From: a virus
Reading direction: 5' to 3' (one strand)
DNA length: 22,565 nt
IMG/VR virus record: IMGVR_UViG_3300011114_000391
Coordinates: 1 to 22,565 of that record
The notes under the pieces: model-generated
Told to the model about the DNA's origin: nothing
What the model saw: only the letters and a program-made list of their open reading frames with translations
Database searches by the model: none
Translations under genes and position numbers: made by a program
In this document: positions 17,979-22,565 of the stretch, piece after piece
Layout of the letters: the number at the start of each line of letters is the position of its first letter
Position numbering within the stretch: the first letter of the stretch is position 1

Positions 17979-18980
17979 ATGCCATTACCCAAGTTCAGGG
18001 GGGAAGATTATGAGTTCCCCGACGAAAAAGAAGAGAAGGCCAAAGCAAAGGCCGAAGACAATCTTGACATCGAGATTGAAGACGATACCCCGGAAGAAGA
18101 CCGTGGCCGCAAGCCTCTGAAGGAGCCTATTGAGGACCCCACAGAAGACGAACTTGCCAGCTACGACGAGAAAGTCCAAAGCCGGATCAAGAAATTCACT
18201 CGTGGTTATCACGACGAGCGCCGCGCAAAAGAAGCAGCCGAGCGGGAGCGCATCGCCGCTGAAAACTACGCCAAGCAGATTTTGGAAGAGAACAAACGCC
18301 TCCAGCAGCAGCTTGCTAATGGTAGTCAGGCGTACATTGAGACCTCCAAAACCGCCGCTGAAGCCGAGCTAAACACCGCCAAGTCCTTGTACAAGAAGGC
18401 GTACGAGGAGGGAGACCCCGACGCGCTGGCTGAAGCCCAGGCCAATATTGCCCGGGCAACCCTGAAATTGGACAAAGCTCAGGGTATGAGGCCTATTGAG
18501 GTGGAAGAGAGGGAGTGGAATCCCCCCGCCCAGCAGGCTCAACAACAGCAGCCAATGTCCCGCCGCACCAAAGAATGGGTAGATAACAACTCAGATTGGT
18601 TCGGAAAAGACGACGAAATGACTATGGCAGCTATGGGGCTTGACAAAAAGTTGCAAGCCAAGTATGGTGCCGACTATGTTGGTACATCTGAATACTTTCA
18701 GACTATCGACAAGACAATGCGAAAACGATTTCCTGAGTATTTTGAAGATGCTCAGAGCGATGAGGATGACGAGCCGCCTCGCCAAAAAAGAGCTGAACCG
18801 GCTGATGAGGAAGAACCTCCACGCCGTGCCTCAAAACCCGCTACTGTGGTTGCTCCGGCATCCCGTAGCACCCCGCCTAGTCGTGTTCGACTGAAGGCAT
18901 CCGAAGCTGCGATAGCCCGCAGGCTTGGGGTCCCTTTGGAAGAATATGCGAGACAGGTTGCAGCACTTAGTAAAGGTTAA
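17979..18980 (+). CDS. Scaffolding protein
   Basis: This 333-aa, highly charged protein has an acidic N-terminus (LDIEIEDDTPEEDRGR), a long coiled coil (about 70-165, including ENYAKQILEENKRLQQQ) and a Gln/Pro-rich linker. It ends with a basic tail VRLKASEAAIARRLGVPLEEYARQ that looks like a short helix-turn-helix. This composition and the place before the capsid protein are typical of internal scaffolds, whose basic C-terminus binds the coat protein. AAGGAG-TAAATC-ATG gives a strong start, with the previous TAA fused to it. No protease gene is seen nearby. Confidence 0.8.
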   Translation: MPLPKFRGEDYEFPDEKEEKAKAKAEDNLDIEIEDDTPEEDRGRKPLKEPIEDPTEDELASYDEKVQSRIKKFTRGYHDERRAKEAAERERIAAENYAKQILEENKRLQQQLANGSQAYIETSKTAAEAELNTAKSLYKKAYEEGDPDALAEAQANIARATLKLDKAQGMRPIEVEEREWNPPAQQAQQQQPMSRRTKEWVDNNSDWFGKDDEMTMAAMGLDKKLQAKYGADYVGTSEYFQTIDKTMRKRFPEYFEDAQSDEDDEPPRQKRAEPADEEEPPRRASKPATVVAPASRSTPPSRVRLKASEAAIARRLGVPLEEYARQVAALSKG

Positions 18981-18982
18981 AA

Positions 18983-19462
18983 ATGGAACAAAATACGCAA
19001 ACACAAACGCAGGATCGTCAGAATCGCTTGACTCGTGAACTCGATTCGCGGGAAACTATTCGTCGTCCTACGTCATGGAAGGCCCCCGAGGTTTTGCCAT
19101 CTCCGGATAAACGTCCGGGTTGGGCACACCGCTGGGTGCGTATTAGCATTCTTGGCAATGCTGATCCATCTAATATCTCTTCTAAGTTCCGCGAAGGATA
19201 CGAACCCTGCAAAGCAGAAGACTATCCCGAGCTTATGATGCACGCCGCCACTGAAGGTCGTTTCAAGGGAAACATCGAAGTGGGTGGTTTGTTGCTCTGC
19301 CGTATCCCTGATGAGTTTATGGAGCAGCGCTCGCAGCATTACGAGCGTCAAAACCGGGCTCAGGTGGAATCGGTGGACAACAATTTCCTTCGTCAAAGTG
19401 ACGCACGGATGCCTCTCTTCGCGGAGAAATCATCCAAAGTCACCTTTGGTTCTGGTTCATAA
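18983..19462 (+). CDS. Virion-associated hypothetical protein
   Basis: This 159-aa protein has a polar N-terminus (TQTQTQDRQNRLTREL). A compact region follows, with WAHRWVRISILGNADPSNIS, FREGYEPCKAEDYPEL and GGLLLCRIPDEFMEQRSQHY. The last 30 residues are basic and polar. The gene starts two bases after the scaffold stop, with AAAGG upstream. Its place between scaffold and capsid suggests a head protein. No family name is known to me. Confidence 0.75.
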   Translation: MEQNTQTQTQDRQNRLTRELDSRETIRRPTSWKAPEVLPSPDKRPGWAHRWVRISILGNADPSNISSKFREGYEPCKAEDYPELMMHAATEGRFKGNIEVGGLLLCRIPDEFMEQRSQHYERQNRAQVESVDNNFLRQSDARMPLFAEKSSKVTFGSGS

Positions 19463-19477
19463 ATTTTGGAGTCCTAA

Positions 19478-20152
19478 ATGGCATATCCTACCGTTGACGC
19501 CCCTTACGGGCTGAAGCCGATCAATCTGATCGGTGGGCAGGTGTTCGCCGGAGCTACTCGTCAACTCGTCATCGCAAATACCACTGGTACCGGCTACGGC
19601 ACCAGCATTTTCTATGGCGACGCTGTCAAGCTGGTTTCTGGTGGCACTATCGAAAAAGACGCTGGCACGACCACTGCCACCCCCGTGGGTGTGTTTTTGG
19701 GTTGTCAGTACACGAGCGCCACTACTGGCCAACTGACTTTCTCGCAGTATTATCCTGCAAGTTTGGCGGTTAAGAGTGGCTCCATCATCAGCGCTTTCGT
19801 TGCTGATGATCCCGACCAGCTGTTCAAAGCTGTTCTGGTGGCTGGCACTACCGCCGACGATACGGCCTCTGGTTTGCTCCCCGCTTTCCTAGGCCGTACC
19901 GTGATTGGGTCTAACGCCCAGTTGGTGCAAAATGCGGGCTCGACCGTGACTGGCGACTCTAAGGTTGGTGTTTACACCGCCGCTGGCGCTACCACGACCG
20001 CAACTCTCCCGTTCCGCATCATTGATGTGGTCCCCGATACTGCCAACTCGTCTGGCAACTTCTGCGAAGTTATTGTTAAGTGGAATGCACCTAACGTGAC
20101 TGGTCAGACCGTTGCTAACGGCCATCAGTATCTCAACCCGACTGGCGTCTGA
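19478..20152 (+). CDS. Beta-rich head decoration-like protein
   Basis: This 224-aa protein (MAYPTVDAPYGLKPINLIGG) is rich in Thr, Ala, Gly and Val with repeated strands (IFYGDAVKLVSGGTI, TPVGVFLGCQY), which suggests an all-beta virion protein. YGLKPINLIGGQ near the start followed by an IFYGD segment is a pattern I recall from aquatic phage structural proteins encoded just before the capsid protein. It may decorate or stabilise the capsid. GGAG lies 7 nt before the ATG. Confidence 0.75.
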   Translation: MAYPTVDAPYGLKPINLIGGQVFAGATRQLVIANTTGTGYGTSIFYGDAVKLVSGGTIEKDAGTTTATPVGVFLGCQYTSATTGQLTFSQYYPASLAVKSGSIISAFVADDPDQLFKAVLVAGTTADDTASGLLPAFLGRTVIGSNAQLVQNAGSTVTGDSKVGVYTAAGATTTATLPFRIIDVVPDTANSSGNFCEVIVKWNAPNVTGQTVANGHQYLNPTGV

Positions 20153-20166
20153 TAAGGAGCTAAATC

Positions 20167-21078
20167 ATGGCAATTTCACGCGCACAACTGCTGAAAGAGC
20201 TGCTCCCTGGTCTGAACGCCTTGTTCGGTCTGGAGTATGCTCGTTACGGTGAAGAACACAAAGAAATCTACGAAACTGAGACTTCTGAGCGTTCCTTTGA
20301 AGAAGAAACCAAGCTGTCTGGCTTCTCCGCCGCTCCGGTGAAGAACGAAGGCGCTGCCATTGCTTATGACAATGCGCAGGAAGCATGGACCACCCGCTAT
20401 ACGCACGAAACCATCGCTCTGGGTTTCTCGATCACCGAGGAAGCCATCGAAGATAACCTGTACGACAGCTTGTCTGCTCGCTACACGAAGTCGCTGGCTC
20501 GCGCTATGGCTTACACCAAGCAGGTTAAGGCTGCTGCGGTTCTGAACAACGGCTTCAGCTCTAGCTACCCCGGTGGCGACGGTCAAGCTCTGTTCTCTAC
20601 TGCTCACCCCCTGGTGTCCGGTGGTACCAACAGCAACACGCCCTCTACCCAAGTTGACCTGAACGAGACTTCCCTGGAAGCCGCCGTTATTCAGATCGCC
20701 GCTTGGACGGATGAACGTGGTCTGCTGATCGCTGCCAAGCCCAAGAAGATGATTGTTCCCCCGGCACTGATGTTCGTCGCCGACCGTCTGCTCGAAACCG
20801 AGCTGCGCGTTGGTACCAACGACAACGACATCAACGCCATCAAGAACATGGGCGCTGTGCCGGAAGGTTACACCGTCAACCACTTCTTGACCGACACCAA
20901 CGCTTGGTTCCTGACGACTGACGTGCCCAACGGTATGAAGCATTTCGTCCGCACCCCGCTGCAAAACAGCATGGACGGCGATTTCGATACCGGTAACGTC
21001 CGTTACAAGGCCCGCGAGCGTTATTCGTTTGGCTGGTCTGACCCCCTCGGAATGTGGGGCTCTTCGGGTTCGTCCTGA
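20167..21078 (+). CDS. Major capsid protein, Mu gpT-like
   Basis: This 303-aa protein contains SFEEETKLSGFSAAPVKNEG, ATG-frame residues near 80 (TTRYTHETIALGFSITEEAI) and LARAMAYTKQVKAAAVLN, the order seen in Mu gpT-type HK97-fold capsid proteins. C-terminal strands (VRYKARERYSFGWSDP) match the usual end of the fold. There is no obvious long propeptide, so the delta function is presumably supplied by the separate scaffold. AAGGAG-CTAAATC-ATG is a strong start, and a strong terminator follows its stop, as expected for the most abundant protein. Family assignment rests on motif recognition. Confidence 0.88.
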   Translation: MAISRAQLLKELLPGLNALFGLEYARYGEEHKEIYETETSERSFEEETKLSGFSAAPVKNEGAAIAYDNAQEAWTTRYTHETIALGFSITEEAIEDNLYDSLSARYTKSLARAMAYTKQVKAAAVLNNGFSSSYPGGDGQALFSTAHPLVSGGTNSNTPSTQVDLNETSLEAAVIQIAAWTDERGLLIAAKPKKMIVPPALMFVADRLLETELRVGTNDNDINAIKNMGAVPEGYTVNHFLTDTNAWFLTTDVPNGMKHFVRTPLQNSMDGDFDTGNVRYKARERYSFGWSDPLGMWGSSGSS

Positions 21079-21086
21079 TGAGATGA

Positions 21087-21116
21087 GAAAAGGGGCCTTG
21101 TGCCCCTTTTCTTTTT
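21087..21116 (+). terminator. Terminator after the capsid gene
   Basis: A 10-bp perfect stem (21087-21096 GAAAAGGGGC with 21102-21111), a 5-nt loop CTTGT and then TTTTT form a textbook rho-independent terminator 9 bp after the major capsid stop, inside the late gene run. Confidence 0.92.
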
Positions 21117-21215
21117 GGGGTATATTGCGTTAAACCGGAGTTCCCGGTCCGTCAAACTGATCCGGCAGATGCGTACACAATTGACGGGCTGATCTTTGTA
21201 CGAAGGACAATTCAA
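21117..21215 (+). other. Leader between capsid terminator and next structural gene
   Basis: This 99-bp gap holds a short inverted repeat ACCGG/CCGGT (21136-21150) and a 7-bp pair CCGTCAA/TTGACGG (21149-21155 with 21181-21187). TTGACG at 21181 has no fitting -10, so no promoter is claimed. It may be a structured 5' leader. Confidence 0.45.
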
Positions 21216-21665
21216 ATGGCTCTCTCTACCACCCAAAGCATTTGGCGTTCGGGCGGCGGCGATCAGACGCGCACCGCTTACTGTGGCTCTGGCGTTATGG
21301 CCGCGCAGTTCTATATTGCTGACGCCTCTGTTGCTACTGCTACTAACGTCACCGTCTCTAGTGGCGGTCCCGCACTGATTCTTCCCGCTGGCGCAGTTGT
21401 TCTGTCCGTGGCTATCAATGACGCAGGTGCTGGCTCTGTTGACCTGGGCACCCGTGGTTACACCAGCGGTACCGTGACTGGCGCAGCCATCGCTAACAAC
21501 TTGTCCGTGGCTTCGGCTGGTGTGGTTACTAGCGGCTTGACTCTGACCGCTATTAGCGCAATGAGCTACGTGACTGTGACGATCGACACCTCTGGCTCCG
21601 GCACCGTTGGTGGCTACATCACCTACTTCGTGGTCGATCCCCAGGCTGGTCAGCAAAACGACTGA
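21216..21665 (+). CDS. Beta-rich structural protein
   Basis: This 149-aa protein (MALSTTQSIWRSGGGDQTRT) consists almost wholly of Ala, Gly, Ser, Thr and Val with repeated short strands (LILPAGAVVLSVAI, AISAMSYVTVTID). An all-beta decoration or head-fibre-like fold is likely. It begins a new transcription segment after the terminator, with AAGGA 8 nt before the ATG. A one-domain decoration protein is most likely; a tail or neck role is possible. Confidence 0.72.
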   Translation: MALSTTQSIWRSGGGDQTRTAYCGSGVMAAQFYIADASVATATNVTVSSGGPALILPAGAVVLSVAINDAGAGSVDLGTRGYTSGTVTGAAIANNLSVASAGVVTSGLTLTAISAMSYVTVTIDTSGSGTVGGYITYFVVDPQAGQQND

Positions 21666-21677
21666 TAGGAGCCCGCC

Positions 21678-21959
21678 ATGGGTATGCAAACAGACGTACT
21701 TAGTGCGACTCGTACAACTGACGGTACGTTAGTTGCTGGGCCTGCACGTATCAAAGGCATCCTCCTGACGACCACCTCCGTAGCCGGTTCAATCGTGCTA
21801 AAGGATGGTGGCGCTTCGGGCACCGCCCGTATTACGCTCAATACACCTGCTGTTGCTGAGATGTTCAACGCTTTGCTCCCCGGAGAAGGCGTGCGTTTCA
21901 ACACGGATGTGTATTTAGATACCACTGACGTGGCGTCTGTGACGGTGTTCTATGGCTAA
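21678..21959 (+). CDS. Small beta-rich structural protein
   Basis: This 93-aa protein has strands ARIKGILLTTTSVAGSIVL, TARITLN and PGEGVRFNTDVYLDTTDVA, ending in VTVFYG. I recall similar short sequences ending in a TSVTVFYG-like strand next to phage head genes, without assigned function. AGGAG lies 6 nt before the ATG. Its stop overlaps the next start by 8 nt (ATGGCTAA). Confidence 0.72.
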   Translation: MGMQTDVLSATRTTDGTLVAGPARIKGILLTTTSVAGSIVLKDGGASGTARITLNTPAVAEMFNALLPGEGVRFNTDVYLDTTDVASVTVFYG

Positions 21960-22275
21960 GTCGCCCGCATGGCAACGCAAGGAAGGCAAATCGGAATCTG
22001 GCGGCTTGAACGCCAAGGGCCGTGCCTCCTACAACCGGGCCAATCCCGGGAAACCGGGGTTGAAAGCGCCGCAACCCGAGGGCGGTCCACGCCGAGACTC
22101 TTTTTGCGCTCGAATGAAGGGCATGAAAGCCAAACTGACCTCTGCCGAGACAGCGAAAGACCCAAACTCGCGGATCAATAAAAGCCTGCGTGCGTGGAAC
22201 TGCGCTGATGGCGGGTACGTCGCAGCTGCTGATGGCTGCGTAACCCGAGGGAAGACTAAAGGTCGAATGGTGTGA
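21952..22275 (+). CDS. Basic phage protein, DUF6321-like
   Basis: This 107-aa basic protein begins MAKSPAWQRKEGKSESGGLN and continues AKGRASYNRANPGKPGLKAP, PRRDSFCARMKGMK and a final DGCVTRGKTKGRMV. The N-terminal GGLNAKGRASY plus PRR-SF-ARM pattern is a common small phage family that I believe is named DUF6321. The name is uncertain, the pattern is not. Its role is unknown. The Lys/Arg/Gly content suggests DNA or RNA contact, or a disordered virion peptide. Confidence 0.72.
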   Translation: MAKSPAWQRKEGKSESGGLNAKGRASYNRANPGKPGLKAPQPEGGPRRDSFCARMKGMKAKLTSAETAKDPNSRINKSLRAWNCADGGYVAAADGCVTRGKTKGRMV

Positions 22276-22276
22276 C

Positions 22277-22525
22277 ATGGAGATGATGCTGTGGAACGTC
22301 TTGCTGACTACATTCATCGGGTTACTCAGTTGGAATCTGAGGGAAAAGTCAGCCGAGTTAAGTCGAATCACGATCCTGTTGAACAGGACGCGGGAAGAGA
22401 TCGCTCGGGACAATGTGACACAGGCGGAGATCGACAAGATCGTCGCACATATCGACAGTCGGTTCGACAAGCTGAACGACAAGATTGACCTCTTCATTCG
22501 GGAGCAACGAAGTGCCCTCAACTAG
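22277..22525 (+). CDS. Small membrane-anchored coiled-coil protein
   Basis: This 82-aa protein has one hydrophobic segment near the N-terminus (MLWNVLLTTFIGLLSW, residues 4-19) followed by a long charged helix (IARDNVTQAEIDKIVAHIDS). The layout suits a holin-like or tail-associated membrane protein; one helix alone does not prove lysis function. The ATG lies one base after the preceding TGA, with only GGTGTG as a weak ribosome-binding site, so translation is probably coupled. Confidence 0.65.
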   Translation: MEMMLWNVLLTTFIGLLSWNLREKSAELSRITILLNRTREEIARDNVTQAEIDKIVAHIDSRFDKLNDKIDLFIREQRSALN

Positions 22526-22565
22526 TAAGAAACAGCACAACATGATGGCGATGGTTGCAAACGAC
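22512..22565 (+). CDS. Start of a common small phage protein (runs off window)
   Basis: GTG at 22512 has GGGAG 7 nt upstream and opens a frame whose first residues are (M)PSTSKKQHNMMAMVAND, continuing past the window. Many phages encode small proteins starting PSTSKKQHN followed by a hydrophobic AVA-N segment, usually near the head genes. The function is unknown. It overlaps the preceding gene by 14 nt. Confidence 0.65.
   Translation, partial: MPSTSKKQHNMMAMVAND

Noticed and set aside
20176-20964. 262-aa frame antisense to the capsid gene
   Set aside because: A shadow of the strongly biased codon use of the capsid gene; no ribosome-binding site and no sensible protein pattern.

Overview
The window looks like about 22.6 kb of a tailed double-stranded DNA phage (or prophage) genome, split into two oppositely transcribed arms. 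Small accessory genes at 7031-8738 resemble families I associate with phages of Burkholderiales, so a betaproteobacterial (possibly freshwater) host is the best guess; this is inference. The three promoters I can read are host sigma70 type, and no RNA polymerase, DNA polymerase, integrase, tRNA or CRISPR is visible.

Left arm (1-12201, minus strand): about 36 mostly tiny genes in tightly coupled operons with ATGA, GTGA or TGATG overlaps. Three promoters (P1 6976-7004, P2 10282-10310, P3 12290-12318) and one terminator (11391-11417) divide it. P1 drives a MoxR-type AAA+ ATPase (5834-6898), a string of small proteins with a common plan, a HExxH/VWA protein (3384-4595), a DUF3150-like protein (1871-2725) and a secreted Rap1a/Tai-like protein (508-834). 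P2 drives a zinc-ribbon protein, several microproteins and an accessory cassette. Between 10354 and 11390 lie a tandem ribbon-helix-helix gene and a non-coding region with ACGTAAC repeats, a 26-bp direct repeat and an AT-rich tract: a candidate origin or control region.

Right arm (12685-22565, plus strand): the head module in canonical order. It holds the small and large terminase, a long portal, a coiled-coil protein, a GroES-like protein, scaffold, two structural proteins and a Mu gpT-like major capsid protein. A strong terminator follows, then beta-rich small structural proteins and a short membrane protein.

The main discovery candidate is a dispersed 13-bp palindrome, CTAACAWTGTTAG. There are 14 perfect and 6 one-mismatch copies, all between 807 and 12370, and none that I found in the late arm. 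Many copies sit exactly on gene junctions: the motif's TAA ends the upstream gene and its ATG starts the next, right after a Shine-Dalgarno. Two promoters have a copy centred exactly 47 bp downstream of the -10 box. The layout resembles the stoperators of mycobacteriophage L5, but the sequence is different and palindromic.
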